64,000 nucleotides of DNA. Origin: Ensifer sp. PDNC004 (GTDB lineage Bacteria; Pseudomonadota; Alphaproteobacteria; Rhizobiales; Rhizobiaceae). The translations under genes and the position numbers were made by a program. The stretch lies in assembly GCF_016919405.1 (NCBI RefSeq), contig NZ_CP070353.1:2852501-2916500 (forward strand), in the 5' to 3' direction. Below are positions 47,713-57,385 of this stretch, one piece after another (the stretch's first letter is position 1; each line of letters starts with the position of its first letter). The notes under the pieces were generated by a model that did not search any database, had not been told where the DNA came from, and was given only the letters and a program-made list of their open reading frames with translations.

Positions 47713-48132
47713 TCAGTGGGCTTCGACAATCGGGCCCGAGCCGCCGTTCTTGCGGTCACGCATGAAGCGGTCGAACTCTTCCTGGTCCTTGGCGCGGCGA
47801 AGCTCGCGCGCATAGCTGTCGAATTCTTCGCGCATCTCGTCGAGCTTGCGGCGTTCCTCGTCGAGACGGGTAAGTTCAGCTTCGCGCCAGTCGTCGAAGG
47901 CGACGTTGCCGGTGCGATGCGTCCAGTTGGAACGGCGGCCGCCGCGCTTGAAAGCCGAGCACATGCCATCCACCGTATCGTTTGCGTCTTTCTTGAACGT
48001 CTTGAGCTTTTCGCCAAAGAGAATGTAGGCGAGCATGGCCAGGCCGAGCGGCCAGAAGACCACGAAGCCAAGCACCATCAGGGCGATGGTCGCGGGCGTC
48101 CAATCCGGACGGATCATTGCAGATTGGTTCAT
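47713..48132 (-). CDS. DUF2852 domain membrane protein
   Basis: Protein of 139 residues. One or two hydrophobic segments occur at about residues 15-40 (IALMVLGFVVFWPLGLAMLAYILFG), then a highly charged C-terminal half with a coiled-coil-like stretch (LDEERRKLDEMREEFDSYARELRRAKDQEEF). This is the DUF2852 layout found across Rhizobiales. No enzymatic motif is present. AGGA lies about 10 bases before the ATG at 48132; the six upstream in-frame codons are not favoured. Confidence 0.82.
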   Translation of the reverse strand: MNQSAMIRPDWTPATIALMVLGFVVFWPLGLAMLAYILFGEKLKTFKKDANDTVDGMCSAFKRGGRRSNWTHRTGNVAFDDWREAELTRLDEERRKLDEMREEFDSYARELRRAKDQEEFDRFMRDRKNGGSGPIVEAH

Positions 48133-48278
48133 CTTCAGGATTCCTCGCAATCATCCGGGCCGCCCATGCGGCCCGATGAAAACGATGTGGGAAGGCGCTC
48201 TTGGCTCTGCAAGACGCCCTCCCCCGGAATCGGACAAACCCTTGACTCTATGCGGTCAAAACGGCCGCGCCGCCGAGA

Positions 48279-49553
48279 TCAGGCCGACTTGCCGCCCTTG
48301 ATCAGCTGCTTCACCGGTTTTGCGTGGCGCGCGTGCTCGCGGTGGAAAGCGACGATGCGCGGCGCGATTTCGCGGCGGAAGCGCGAGCCGTTGAAGACGC
48401 CGTAGTGGCCGACATCCGGCTGCATGTAATGCAGGCGCATGTGGTCGGGGATGTTGGTGCAGATCGTCTGCGCCGCCTGGGTCTGGCCGACACCGGAGAT
48501 ATCGTCGTTCTCGCCTTCGACCGTCAGGAGCGCCACCTTCTTGATCGCCGTCGTGTCGACGCGCTTGCCGCGATGCATCATCTCGCCCTTCGGAAGCGCA
48601 TGCTGTATGAACACCACCTGCACCGTCTGCAGGTAGAATTCAGCCGTCAGGTCCATGACCGCGAGATATTCGTCGTAGAAGTCGCGGTGCTTTTCGGCGG
48701 CGTCACCATCGTTCTTCACCAGGTGGGCGAAGAACTCCTTATGGGCGATCAGGTGCCGGTCGAGGTTCATCGACATGAAGCCCGAGAGCTGCAGGAATCC
48801 CGGATAGACCATGCGCATGAAACCCGGTTGCGGCCACGGCACCGGCATGATGACATTGTCACGGAACCATTCGATCGAACGCTCTTCCGCGAGCTGGTTG
48901 ACGCCGGTCGGGTTGATGCGGGTGTCGATCGGGCCGCCCATCAGCGTCATCGTCGCCGGCGACAGCGGATCATCGGCAGCTTCCATCAATGCGACGGCAG
49001 CAAGCACCGGCACCGCGGGCTGACAGACGCCGATCACATGGGTGTCAGGCCCGAGGAAATGCAGCATCTGGATGACGTAGTCGATGTAATCGTCGAGATC
49101 GAAGGTGCCTTCGCTGAGCGGCACCATGCGGGCATCGATCCAGTCGGTGATGTAGATGTCGGAATGCGGGAGCTGGGCTTCCACCGTGCCACGCAACAGC
49201 GTCGCATAGTGGCCGGACATCGGCGCGACGATGAGCACCTTCGGATCGGGGGTGCGCCCCTTGGGCACTGCACGCTCGAAATGAATGAGGTTGCAGAAGG
49301 GCGCACGCCAGACGATGCGTTCGTAGATCGAAACGGATTGACCATCGACGACCGTCTCGGGAAGACCGAACTCCGGCTTGCCATAACGGCGGGTGGAGCG
49401 CTCGAACACTTCAAGACCGGCTGCGGCGGCGCGACCGAAATAGGTGTGCGAGACGGGGTTCATCGGATTGCTGAACGCGAGCCGCATGGCGTCGGCTGCC
49501 GTGCGCCACGGCGCCATCATTGCGTGGTTCAGTTCATAGAGCTGGTAGAACAT
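48279..49553 (-). CDS. phaZ: Intracellular polyhydroxyalkanoate depolymerase PhaZ
   Basis: Mobilises stored polyhydroxybutyrate; 424 residues with an alpha/beta-hydrolase fold. The nucleophile elbow is VIGVCQPAVP, so the catalytic residue is Cys177 rather than Ser, as in Ralstonia PhaZ1. The His region is MQPDVGHYGVFNGSRF. Start MFYQLYELNHAM is conserved in the family, so 49553 is used rather than the longer frame. The gene is alone, with a palindromic TGCA-type site about 110 bases upstream of the start. Confidence 0.95.
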   Translation of the reverse strand: MFYQLYELNHAMMAPWRTAADAMRLAFSNPMNPVSHTYFGRAAAAGLEVFERSTRRYGKPEFGLPETVVDGQSVSIYERIVWRAPFCNLIHFERAVPKGRTPDPKVLIVAPMSGHYATLLRGTVEAQLPHSDIYITDWIDARMVPLSEGTFDLDDYIDYVIQMLHFLGPDTHVIGVCQPAVPVLAAVALMEAADDPLSPATMTLMGGPIDTRINPTGVNQLAEERSIEWFRDNVIMPVPWPQPGFMRMVYPGFLQLSGFMSMNLDRHLIAHKEFFAHLVKNDGDAAEKHRDFYDEYLAVMDLTAEFYLQTVQVVFIQHALPKGEMMHRGKRVDTTAIKKVALLTVEGENDDISGVGQTQAAQTICTNIPDHMRLHYMQPDVGHYGVFNGSRFRREIAPRIVAFHREHARHAKPVKQLIKGGKSA

Positions 49554-49886
49554 GGGAAGCGTACCCCTTGGTTCAATCAACGACAACGCCGCTCCCGGTC
49601 GGACGCAAGCTTGCGATTGTTTGTCTTGGTGTCCGCAATCGCTGCCAGACTACCACTTTTCTTGTGCAGTGCAACAAATATACCCGTCTCGCCTCGATAC
49701 AAGGCCTGAAGCCAGAATGAATCCGGATTCCTGAGGATTTGCAAACGAGCTTGCTCGAAACTGGCCGTTTTCCGCTATTTTCGTGCGTCGAGCCGCAATG
49801 CCTGGCCTTTTCTGGGATAATTGGCGCCTCTCAGCGGCAAAGATGGGGTGCGCATCCCTGTGGCGATGCAGCAAACCCGCCATCAC
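49554..49886. promoter_or_regulatory. phaZ upstream region with candidate PhaR-type site
   Basis: A 333-base gene-free gap between phaZ and the alcohol dehydrogenase stop codon. TTGTGCAGTGCAACAA (49662-49677) contains TGCA-G-TGCA flanked by TTG/CAA and resembles the TGC-rich dyads bound by PhaR-type regulators of polyhydroxybutyrate genes. The rest shows no convincing gene, RNA or strong hairpin. Both flanking genes are on the minus strand, so this is the 3' end of the sugar operon as well as the phaZ promoter. Confidence 0.45.
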
Positions 49887-50909
49887 TCAGGCGGCCGTCA
49901 CTTGAATGACAGCCTTCACCAGGCCCGTCTTTTCCTCCGCCCATCGCGGCAGATCGGCAACCGCGCCGTCCAGCGTGGTGCGGTGCGTGATCAGCGCCTC
50001 CACCGGTACCAGGCCGGACGCGATCGATGCGACGACATGGTCGAAATCCTGCCGGGTCGCGTTGCGGCTGCCGACCAGCGTCATCTCGCGCTTGTGGAAC
50101 TCTGGATCGGAGAAGCGGATATCGTCCTTGACGACACTGACGAAGACCAGGGTGCCACCGTGGGCGACGTGGGCGAAGGCCGCCTGCATCGAGCCGCCAT
50201 GCCCGGTCGCGTCGAAGACGACATCGAAACCGTCTCCATCCGTCGCCGCGACAACGCGCGCCGCCGTATCGGTATCCACGACGATGCCCTTGGCAAAGCC
50301 GAGTTTGCGGGCGGCAAAGTCCAGCCGCTCCGCGCTGGTGTCGGCGAGCACCACGTCATGGCCGGCGATGCGGGAAAAGATCGCGGTGCCGAGACCGATC
50401 GGTCCGGCACCGATGACCAGCGCCCGCGACCCGGCATCCGTCGATGCACGGCGGACCGCGTGGGCGCCTATCGCCAGGAACTCGACAGTGGCGGCCGCCT
50501 CCGGCGAAAGGCCCTGCGCCGGATAAAGGTTGCCCTCCGGCACGACGATCTCCTCGCAGAACGCGCCGTCGGTATGGACGCCGAGTACCTTGATGGCCGT
50601 GCAGCAATTGGGCTTGCCCTTTCGGCAGGCAACGCAAGCACCACAGGCGAGATAGGGGTTGACCACGACCGGCGTGCCGGGCGCCATCGTCGTCCCTTTC
50701 CCGCCGGCCATCACCGTTGCCGAAATCTCATGGCCCATGACCCGCGGATATTCGAGGAAAGGATGTTTTCCGGCGAAGATATGGTAGTCCGTACCGCAGA
50801 TGCCGACATGGCTGACGGCGAGGTGGACCCAACCGTCCGGCACGGTTTCGATTGGCGTGCGGTCGACGACCTCCAGCCGACCGGGTTGCGGGCAGAGCAC
50901 GGCTTTCAT
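49887..50909 (-). CDS. Zinc-dependent alcohol dehydrogenase, LgoD-like (possible L-galactonate 5-dehydrogenase)
   Basis: Medium-chain dehydrogenase of 340 residues. Catalytic zinc ligands are Cys38 (GICGTD), His60 and Glu61 (GHE); structural zinc cysteines are 89, 92, 95 and 103. The Rossmann loop is VIGAGPIGLG. E. coli LgoD/YjjN of the same family oxidises L-galactonate to D-tagaturonate. The presence of UxaB-like and UxaA-like enzymes in this locus fits that reaction, but L-fuconate, idonate or sorbitol dehydrogenase remain possible. It is the last gene of the six-gene minus-strand operon, 26 bases after the permease. Confidence 0.8.
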   Translation of the reverse strand: MKAVLCPQPGRLEVVDRTPIETVPDGWVHLAVSHVGICGTDYHIFAGKHPFLEYPRVMGHEISATVMAGGKGTTMAPGTPVVVNPYLACGACVACRKGKPNCCTAIKVLGVHTDGAFCEEIVVPEGNLYPAQGLSPEAAATVEFLAIGAHAVRRASTDAGSRALVIGAGPIGLGTAIFSRIAGHDVVLADTSAERLDFAARKLGFAKGIVVDTDTAARVVAATDGDGFDVVFDATGHGGSMQAAFAHVAHGGTLVFVSVVKDDIRFSDPEFHKREMTLVGSRNATRQDFDHVVASIASGLVPVEALITHRTTLDGAVADLPRWAEEKTGLVKAVIQVTAA

Positions 50910-50935
50910 GGCAATTCTCTCGAATACGGCAGCGC

Positions 50936-51913
50936 CTAGCGGGCGCTGCGGCGACGCAATTGGTCGAAATAGACGATAACGATGATCAAAACCCCGGTGA
51001 TGATGCGCTGCCAGAACGAGTTGACGTTCAAGAGGTTGGCGCCGTTGTTGATCGTCGCGAGGATGAACGCGCCGAGCAGCGGCCCATGCACCGAGCCGAC
51101 CGCCCCGAACAGGCTGGTGCCGCCGATGACCGACGAGGCGATCGCCTGAAGTTCCCAGCCTTCGGCCTGGGTGGCGTTGCCGATGCCGATGCGCGAGGCA
51201 AGCAGCAGGCCGACGAAGGCGGCGCAGGTCGACGACAGGATATAGGCGAGATAGATCGTGCGATGCACATTGACGCCGGAAAGACGCGCCGCCTCGCTGT
51301 TGGAGCCGACAGCAAAGAGATAGCGACCGAAACGGCTCAAATGCAGGAAGACATAGGCCGGGATCGCCACCACGATCACCATCCAGAACAGGCTGGGAAC
51401 GCCCAGGAAATCCGCCCGCGAGAAATTGGTGAAGGCCTCATTGGTGATCGAGATGGTCGAGCCATTGGTGATCAGGAGGCCGATACCGCGCAGCGACGTA
51501 AGCGTTGCCAACGTGATGATGAAGGGCGGCAGACCCATGCGCACGATGCCGAAGGCATGGAAGGCGCCGATCAGGACACCGAAGGCGAGCGTCAGGATGA
51601 TGGCAATCCAGAGCGGAACGCCGGCGGCCAGCAGCCAGGCGACGATAACACTGGTAAAGCCGACCACGGCACCGACCGACAGATCGATGCCTGCCGTGAT
51701 GATGACGAAGGTCTGGCCAACTGCCAGGATCGCCGTCATCGCCCCCTGGCGCAGCAGGTTGCTGATGTTGTTGGGCGTCCAGAAGCTGTTGGTCGCGAAG
51801 CCCAGCGCCGCCCAGAGCAACAGAAGCAAACCGAGTAGAGTAAGACCAAAAAGGATGCTCACACCTTTCCTTGGTGCAGCACTTGCACCGCTCTCCGCCG
51901 TCTCCGCACTCAT
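50936..51913 (-). CDS. Sugar ABC transporter permease (RbsC/CUT2 family)
   Basis: Inner-membrane permease of 325 residues with about eight to ten hydrophobic segments. The CUT2 signature GQTFVIITAGIDLSVGAVVG is near residue 70, and SSVIGGTSLFGAVGSVHGPLLG is the cytoplasmic coupling region. GGGAGGAAG precedes the ATG at 51913, so the 31 upstream in-frame codons are excluded. Only one permease gene is present, which is expected to homodimerise. Confidence 0.93.
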   Translation of the reverse strand: MSAETAESGASAAPRKGVSILFGLTLLGLLLLLWAALGFATNSFWTPNNISNLLRQGAMTAILAVGQTFVIITAGIDLSVGAVVGFTSVIVAWLLAAGVPLWIAIILTLAFGVLIGAFHAFGIVRMGLPPFIITLATLTSLRGIGLLITNGSTISITNEAFTNFSRADFLGVPSLFWMVIVVAIPAYVFLHLSRFGRYLFAVGSNSEAARLSGVNVHRTIYLAYILSSTCAAFVGLLLASRIGIGNATQAEGWELQAIASSVIGGTSLFGAVGSVHGPLLGAFILATINNGANLLNVNSFWQRIITGVLIIVIVYFDQLRRRSAR

Positions 51914-51995
51914 CGTCTTCCTCCCTGCGTCCCCTAAAACTTCTTGAAGCCGGATGGGGGCGGAAAACCGCTCATGCTCATCCCGCTCTGTGTGA

Positions 51996-53549
51996 TCAAA
52001 CGCCAATCGCCTGTGTCAGCACTTCCTCATGGCTGGCAGCACGATAGTCGTGGCTGGCGACCAGCCGTCCGCGCCGGAACACATGCAGCCGGTCCGCCAG
52101 TTCGTAGACCTCCGGCAGATAGGACGAGATCAAGATGATGCCCGCCCCGTTCTCCAAAAGCCGTGCGAACAGGCGATAGATTTCCGCCTTGGTGCCGACA
52201 TCGACGCCGACCGTCGGCTCGTCAAAGATGAAAAGCTTGGCGCCGTGGCTCAACCACTTGCCGATGACGATCTTCTGCTGGTTGCCGCCGGACATGGCGG
52301 AGGCCAGCACGCGGCGTGACGGCGTCTTGATCTTCAGGTCGCGGATCTGCCGGTCCGCGTTTTCCCGCTCCTGCTGGCCGTTGATCGTCAGGCCGCGCGT
52401 CAGCCGGTTGAAAACCGGCAGATTGATGTTGAGGCCGATCGGCAAGTTGAGGCAGAGGCCCTGGTCACGTCGGCTTTCGGGCGCAAGCGCGATGCCGAGG
52501 TCCATGGCCTTACGTTCGCTGGCGATCTCCACCTTACGGCCCTGCCAGTAGACCTCTCCACCCGTTGGCCGGTGCCGGCCATAAAGGCCGAGCGCAAACT
52601 CGCTGCGTCCCGCGCCGATGAGCCCGTAGAGGCCGACGATCTCGCCGGCGTGCACTGTCAGCGACACATCCTGGAAGCCGGGGCCGCTCAAGTTGCGCGT
52701 CTCGATGATGGCCGCGCCCGGCGGAAAATGTTCCTTGTGATAGATCTGCTCGATCGTGCGATTGATCATCAGCGCGATCAGCTCCGCCTCGTTGGTCTCA
52801 CCGATCTTGCGGGTGCCGACATGAGTGCCGTCACGCAGCACCGAGACACGGTCGGCAAGCTCGAAGACTTCCTCCATGCGGTGGCTGATATAGACGATGG
52901 TCACGCCTTCGGCCTGCAGCCTTCGGATCAGCCGGAAGAGCTGTGCCGATTCCTGTCGGGTGAGATAGGCGGTCGGCTCATCGAAGATCAGAAACTGCGT
53001 GCCGCGCATGGCGGCACGCGCCGTGGCGACGAGCTGCTGCTGCCCAATCGTCAAGCTTCCAAGCACGGCACCGGCCGGCAGGTTGAAGCCGAGATCATCC
53101 AGCACGCTTTGTGCCGCATCGGTCATCGCGCGCTTGCGCATCAGGCCGTTGCGATTGATCTCGTCGCCGAGAAACATATTGGCCGCGACCGACAGGTGAG
53201 CGCAAAGCACGACCTCTTGATGCACGGCATTGATACCGCGCTCGATCGCCTCCTGCGGCGTACCGAGCTGAACGGGTTTTCCGCACCAAAAGATTTCGCC
53301 GGACGTGCGTTTGATGACGCCGGTCAGAAGCTTGATCAGCGTCGACTTGCCGGCACCGTTCTCACCGACGATCGCGTGAATTTCACCGGACAGAAAGGTC
53401 AGCGATGCAGGCTTCAAGGCTTCGACGGCGCCATACTTCTTCTGCAGGGCGCGCAGCTCCAGGATAGGCTCGCCTTTCGGAACCGGGTGGCGTGTCGCCA
53501 CATGCAGTCCTTCGGTCCTGATGTCGCGTGGCTCTTGCATGTCGGTCAT
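51996..53549 (-). CDS. Sugar ABC transporter ATP-binding protein, double domain (RbsA-like)
   Basis: Protein of 517 residues with two nucleotide-binding domains, typical of CUT2 importers. The first has Walker A GENGAGKSTLIK, signature LTIGQQQLVATARA (a variant of LSGGQ) and Walker B FLIFDEPTAYLT. The second has GLIGAGRSEFALGL in place of a canonical Walker A, with signature MSGGNQQKIVIGKWL and Walker B LFIFDEPTVGVD. The degenerate second P-loop is normal for this family. GGGAGG precedes the start. Confidence 0.94.
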   Translation of the reverse strand: MTDMQEPRDIRTEGLHVATRHPVPKGEPILELRALQKKYGAVEALKPASLTFLSGEIHAIVGENGAGKSTLIKLLTGVIKRTSGEIFWCGKPVQLGTPQEAIERGINAVHQEVVLCAHLSVAANMFLGDEINRNGLMRKRAMTDAAQSVLDDLGFNLPAGAVLGSLTIGQQQLVATARAAMRGTQFLIFDEPTAYLTRQESAQLFRLIRRLQAEGVTIVYISHRMEEVFELADRVSVLRDGTHVGTRKIGETNEAELIALMINRTIEQIYHKEHFPPGAAIIETRNLSGPGFQDVSLTVHAGEIVGLYGLIGAGRSEFALGLYGRHRPTGGEVYWQGRKVEIASERKAMDLGIALAPESRRDQGLCLNLPIGLNINLPVFNRLTRGLTINGQQERENADRQIRDLKIKTPSRRVLASAMSGGNQQKIVIGKWLSHGAKLFIFDEPTVGVDVGTKAEIYRLFARLLENGAGIILISSYLPEVYELADRLHVFRRGRLVASHDYRAASHEEVLTQAIGV

Positions 53550-53643
53550 CTGCGCATTCCTCCCATCGCAGAGATCGCTTGCGGCCGGTCCTCGTTCCGG
53601 CCGCAAGCGGGTGCGGCAGGCCCAACGCCCGCCGCAGCCGTCG

Positions 53644-54633
53644 TCACTTGACCTTCGGGTTCAAGAGAGCGTCGATCTTCGGCTCCGCCATGTTGGCCTT
53701 GGTCACCAGATTGGCACCGGTATCGACATTCGCCTCGACCTTCTCCTTCTTCGAGACGGCGAGCGCCGTCTTTATGCCATCATAGCCCATGCGGTAGGGA
53801 TCCTGAACGACGAGGCCGGCCAGAACGCCTTCCTTGAGGAAGCCGACCGTCTTGTCGTCGCTGTCGAAGCCGATCACCTTGATCTTGTCGCCGAGCTTGT
53901 TTTCGGCAATCGCCTGGCCAACGCCCTGCGCCATGATCAGGTTGGATGCGAAGACACCAACCAGATTGGGGTTGGCTGTGATCAGGTCGGTCATCATGTT
54001 GAGGCCAGTGGTTGCCTGGCCGTCCGCATACTTATCCGCAACGACTTTGAAGCCCGGATACTTGGTCTTGATCTGATCGAGGAAGCCTTCACGGCGCTGG
54101 TCGAGCGAGCCGACGCCCGGAAGGTTGGTGATGATGGCGATTTCGCCCTCTTCCTTGCCGGTCATTTCCTTGACCGCTGCGGCAAGACCATCGGCGGCGA
54201 TGCGACCGCCCTGGACGTTGTCGGTGGTGAGGAACGACGAGAAGGCCTTGGAGTCAGCTGCGGAATCGATACCGATGATCGGCACGGCCTTGGCCGCTTC
54301 GTCGATCGGCTTGCCGAGCGCCTTGAACTCCGTCGGCGAGATGACGACGGCAGCTGGTGCGCCGGCAACCGCGTTCTCGAGAATGCTGATCTGGCCATTG
54401 ATGTCGGATTCGGCCTGAGCGCCGAGTTCCGGCACGTTGACGCCGAGATCCTTGCCGGCGGCGCGGGCACCAGCGAGCACGATCTGCCAATAGAAGGACG
54501 TGGTATCCTTGACGATGATCGGGATCGTCACGTCCTGTGCGAAGGAGGCGACCGGCGACATGCCGGCGATCATCGCGGCGCCGGCCAAGGCGGTAAAGGC
54601 GCGGCGGGTCAGGCTGCTTTTCAGAATGCTCAT
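53644..54633 (-). CDS. Sugar ABC transporter periplasmic binding protein (CUT2)
   Basis: Binding protein of 329 residues with a signal peptide SSLTRRAFTALAGAAMIAGMSPVASFA; the RR pair suggests possible Tat export. The Periplasmic_binding_4 fold is seen in TIPIIVKDTTSFYWQIVLAGARAAGKDLG and VISPTEFKALGKPIDEAAKAVPIIGID. GAGGAG precedes the ATG at 54633. The ligand should be an aldose or aldonate, judging by adjacent catabolic enzymes. A 167-base gap with a 14-base palindrome separates it from the aldo/keto reductase, so it may also have its own promoter. Confidence 0.92.
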   Translation of the reverse strand: MSILKSSLTRRAFTALAGAAMIAGMSPVASFAQDVTIPIIVKDTTSFYWQIVLAGARAAGKDLGVNVPELGAQAESDINGQISILENAVAGAPAAVVISPTEFKALGKPIDEAAKAVPIIGIDSAADSKAFSSFLTTDNVQGGRIAADGLAAAVKEMTGKEEGEIAIITNLPGVGSLDQRREGFLDQIKTKYPGFKVVADKYADGQATTGLNMMTDLITANPNLVGVFASNLIMAQGVGQAIAENKLGDKIKVIGFDSDDKTVGFLKEGVLAGLVVQDPYRMGYDGIKTALAVSKKEKVEANVDTGANLVTKANMAEPKIDALLNPKVK

Positions 54634-54704
54634 CCCAGGTTTCTCCTCTTGGTGCACCGTGTTCCACTTCTTGGAGATCGATCGCAGGTGCTGGCTCATC
54701 GACC

Positions 54705-54718
54705 TTTTATCGATAAAA
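54705..54718. promoter_or_regulatory. 14-bp palindrome upstream of the sugar-binding protein gene
   Basis: TTTTATCGATAAAA is a perfect palindrome 72 bases before the binding-protein start. It shares the half-site CTTTTATC with the uxaA-gntR intergenic region (57391-57398), suggesting a common regulator. Confidence 0.45.
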
Positions 54719-54800
54719 AACATATTGGAATGCTAATACGACAATCCCGGCTTGGCAAGCTGCCGGAACAGCATTTCGGACGGCATTTTGGCGCCGTCCG

Positions 54801-55820
54801 TTAGACGCGAACCGGCTCGTCTCCGAGCTCCGGTGCGACCAGTGTGAACGGTTCAAAAGCCGCGAAATCGGCGGCGGAAAACCGGTACTCGGCGAGCGCC
54901 ATGTTGCGCGCCAGGCTCTGCGGCTTGGCGGTACCGAGTAGCACCGAGGCGACCTGCTGACTGGCTAGTGGAAACTGCATGGCAGGTGCGGCAAGCGGCA
55001 CATTCATGCCGCGCGCAACCGCGTCCATAGCGGCAACCTTTTGCCGGATATCGTCCGTCGCCGGCATGTAGTCGAAATGCGCACCTTCGACCGGTCCCGT
55101 CGCCAGGATGCCCGAGTTGAACACCCCACCGACGACGAGCGAAGTCTGTTTCTTCTCGCAGAGCGGCAGCAGTTCAGCGACAGCGGACCGGTCGAGCAGC
55201 GTGTAACGCCCGGCGAGCAGGATGCAGTCGAGATCGGCCTGACGCAGGACGTCGAGACAGACCGGCACCTCGTTGACGCCGAGGCCATAGGCCGCGATCG
55301 TTCCCGAGGATTTCAGCGCCTCCAACGCCTTGAGGCCGCCCTCCAGCAATTGCCGCAGGTAGATCGCATTGCGAGCGGCTCCATGGGTGTAGACGCCGAT
55401 ATCGTGCACATAGAGGATGTCGATGCGATTGAGCCCGAGCCGGGCATAGCTGAACTCGACCGAGCGCATGATGCCGTCATAGCTGTAGTCGTAGGTGACG
55501 TCGAAATTGAGCGGATTCACGTAGGAATAGTCCGGCACCTTGTCTTCCGGCACCGGATGCAGGAGACGACCAACCTTTGTGGAAAGCACGAACTGATCAC
55601 GCGGCTTGTCGCTCAGGAAGTCGCCGACACGACGCTCGGCGAGACCGAGGCCGTAGAAAGGCGCGACATCGAAGTAGCGCATACCCGACTGCCAGGCAGC
55701 GTCCAGAGTCGCGATCGCGGAGTCGCGGGTGCATTCGCGGTAGAGTCCGCCGAGACCGGCGGCGCCGAAGCTAAACTCGGTCACCGATAGGTCGGTTCGA
55801 CCGATCCGTCTCGTCTGCAT
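54801..55820 (-). CDS. Aldo/keto reductase, aldose 1-dehydrogenase type
   Basis: NAD(P)-linked oxidoreductase of 339 residues. The catalytic tetrad is visible: Asp and Tyr in DVAPFYGLG, Lys in STKVGR, His in YVHDIG. The family resembles D-threo-aldose 1-dehydrogenase/L-fucose dehydrogenase/pyridoxal 4-dehydrogenase. Within this locus it could oxidise an imported L-sugar (such as L-galactose or L-fucose) to its lactone. GGAGGAGG precedes the ATG at 55820. It follows the uxaA-like gene by 34 bases. Confidence 0.88.
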   Translation of the reverse strand: MQTRRIGRTDLSVTEFSFGAAGLGGLYRECTRDSAIATLDAAWQSGMRYFDVAPFYGLGLAERRVGDFLSDKPRDQFVLSTKVGRLLHPVPEDKVPDYSYVNPLNFDVTYDYSYDGIMRSVEFSYARLGLNRIDILYVHDIGVYTHGAARNAIYLRQLLEGGLKALEALKSSGTIAAYGLGVNEVPVCLDVLRQADLDCILLAGRYTLLDRSAVAELLPLCEKKQTSLVVGGVFNSGILATGPVEGAHFDYMPATDDIRQKVAAMDAVARGMNVPLAAPAMQFPLASQQVASVLLGTAKPQSLARNMALAEYRFSAADFAAFEPFTLVAPELGDEPVRV

Positions 55821-55854
55821 TCCCCGTTTCCTCCTCCCAGGATGCCTTAGGTAT

Positions 55855-57360
55855 TTAGAGCGTTGCGCCCAAATGCCAGGGCACGAACTCATTATCGCCG
55901 TAGCCGAAAAGCTCACTCTTGGTCTTGCGGCCCGAGGCGGTCTCGACGATCAGGTCGAAGATCTCGCGGCCGAGCCCGGCTATGCTCGCCTCCCCCGAAG
56001 CGATCACGCCGCAATCGATATCCATGTCCTCTTCCATCGCCCGGTAGAGCGCCGTGTTGCTGGTGAGCTTGATCGACGGCGCGGGGCGACAGCCGAAACA
56101 ACTGCCGCGGCCGGTGGTAAAGGCAATGACATTGGCGCCACCGGCGACCTGGCCGGTGGCCGATACCGGGTCGTAGCCGGGGGTATCCATAAAAACGAGC
56201 CCGTGCTCTGTCACCCGCTCGGCATAACGGTAGACCGCCTTCAGCGGCGAGCGACCGCCCTTGGCGACGGCGCCGAGTGATTTTTCAAGGATGGTGGTCA
56301 AGCCGCCCCGTTTGTTGCCCGGCGAAGGATTGTTGTCGAGCGAAGCGCCATGCAGCGCCACATAGTTCTCCCACCAGGCAATCAGCCCATCGAGTTTCAC
56401 CGCGACCGCGTCGTTGACGGCACGGCTGCGCAACAGGTGCTCGGCGCCATAAATTTCCGAAGTTTCGGAGAGGATCGCCGTGCCGCCGGCGGCCGCAAGG
56501 ATGTCGACCGCAGCACCCAACGCCGGGTTAGCGGTGATGCCCGAAAGCCCGTCCGACCCTCCACATTGCAGACCGACGATGATCTCGCTGACCGGGATAG
56601 CGACGCGACGTTCCTTGCCGACTTCGGTAGCGATTTCCTCGAGGATGGCCAGCGCCTTTTCGACGGAACGACGCGAGCCGCCGGCTTCCTGGATGTTGAA
56701 ATGGCGCTTCTCCGCGCCGGCGCCGCTTTGACCATAGAGCGTCAACTGGTTGACCTCGCAGCCGAGGCCGACCATCAGCACGCCGCCGAAATTGACATGG
56801 CGGGCGTAGCCGGCGAGCGTGCGGTGCAGATTGGCCATGCCGTCGCCGGTCGAGGACATGCCACAGCCCTGATCGTGCACGATCGGCACGAAACCATCGA
56901 TGCCTTCGTACCTCGGCAAGATGCGCCTGTTCGCCTCCTCGGCGATGGCGCGACAGACGGTGGTGGAACAGTTCACGCTGGCGACGACCCCGATGTAGTT
57001 TCGCGTCGCCGCCCGGCCGTCACCTCTTCGATAGCCCATGAAGGTGCGCGCCCTGTCGGCATCGCTTGCCGCTTCGGGCGCCCCTTGAGGGCTGATCGCC
57101 AGGCGGTCCTTGTCGAAGGCGATGTTATGGGCGTGCACGTGGTCACCCGGCGCGATATCGGCGGTCGCCCGGCCGATCGCCTGGGCATATTTGACGACCG
57201 GTTCGCCGGCGCGGATGGCGCGGATGGCGATCTTGTGTCCGGCATCGACCTTTGCCGCCGCGCGCACGCCGTTTGGCAGAACGTCGCCGGCGGCAATCGC
57301 CAGCGTCGCCACGACAACATTGTCCTCCGGTGCGAGCAGGATGGTGGACGGCGCAGACAC
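55855..57360 (-). CDS. UxaA-like sugar-acid dehydratase (altronate/galactarate dehydratase family)
   Basis: Protein of 501 residues with an N-terminal SAF domain (about 1-95) and a C-terminal UxaA/GarD dehydratase domain. Typical segments are RRGDGRAATRNYIGVVASVNCS, HDQGCGMS, GLGCEVNQ, GLQCGGSDGLSGITANPALG, and TGRGSCFGCRPAPSIKLTSN. Iron-binding cysteines are expected among these. UxaA converts D-altronate to 2-keto-3-deoxygluconate. The start is GTG with GGGAGAA upstream. It is the first gene of the minus-strand operon, divergent from the GntR gene. Galactarate or other hexonates remain possible substrates. Confidence 0.9.
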   Translation of the reverse strand: MSAPSTILLAPEDNVVVATLAIAAGDVLPNGVRAAAKVDAGHKIAIRAIRAGEPVVKYAQAIGRATADIAPGDHVHAHNIAFDKDRLAISPQGAPEAASDADRARTFMGYRRGDGRAATRNYIGVVASVNCSTTVCRAIAEEANRRILPRYEGIDGFVPIVHDQGCGMSSTGDGMANLHRTLAGYARHVNFGGVLMVGLGCEVNQLTLYGQSGAGAEKRHFNIQEAGGSRRSVEKALAILEEIATEVGKERRVAIPVSEIIVGLQCGGSDGLSGITANPALGAAVDILAAAGGTAILSETSEIYGAEHLLRSRAVNDAVAVKLDGLIAWWENYVALHGASLDNNPSPGNKRGGLTTILEKSLGAVAKGGRSPLKAVYRYAERVTEHGLVFMDTPGYDPVSATGQVAGGANVIAFTTGRGSCFGCRPAPSIKLTSNTALYRAMEEDMDIDCGVIASGEASIAGLGREIFDLIVETASGRKTKSELFGYGDNEFVPWHLGATL

Positions 57361-57385
57361 CCAATTTCTCCCTAATGATTTTTGT

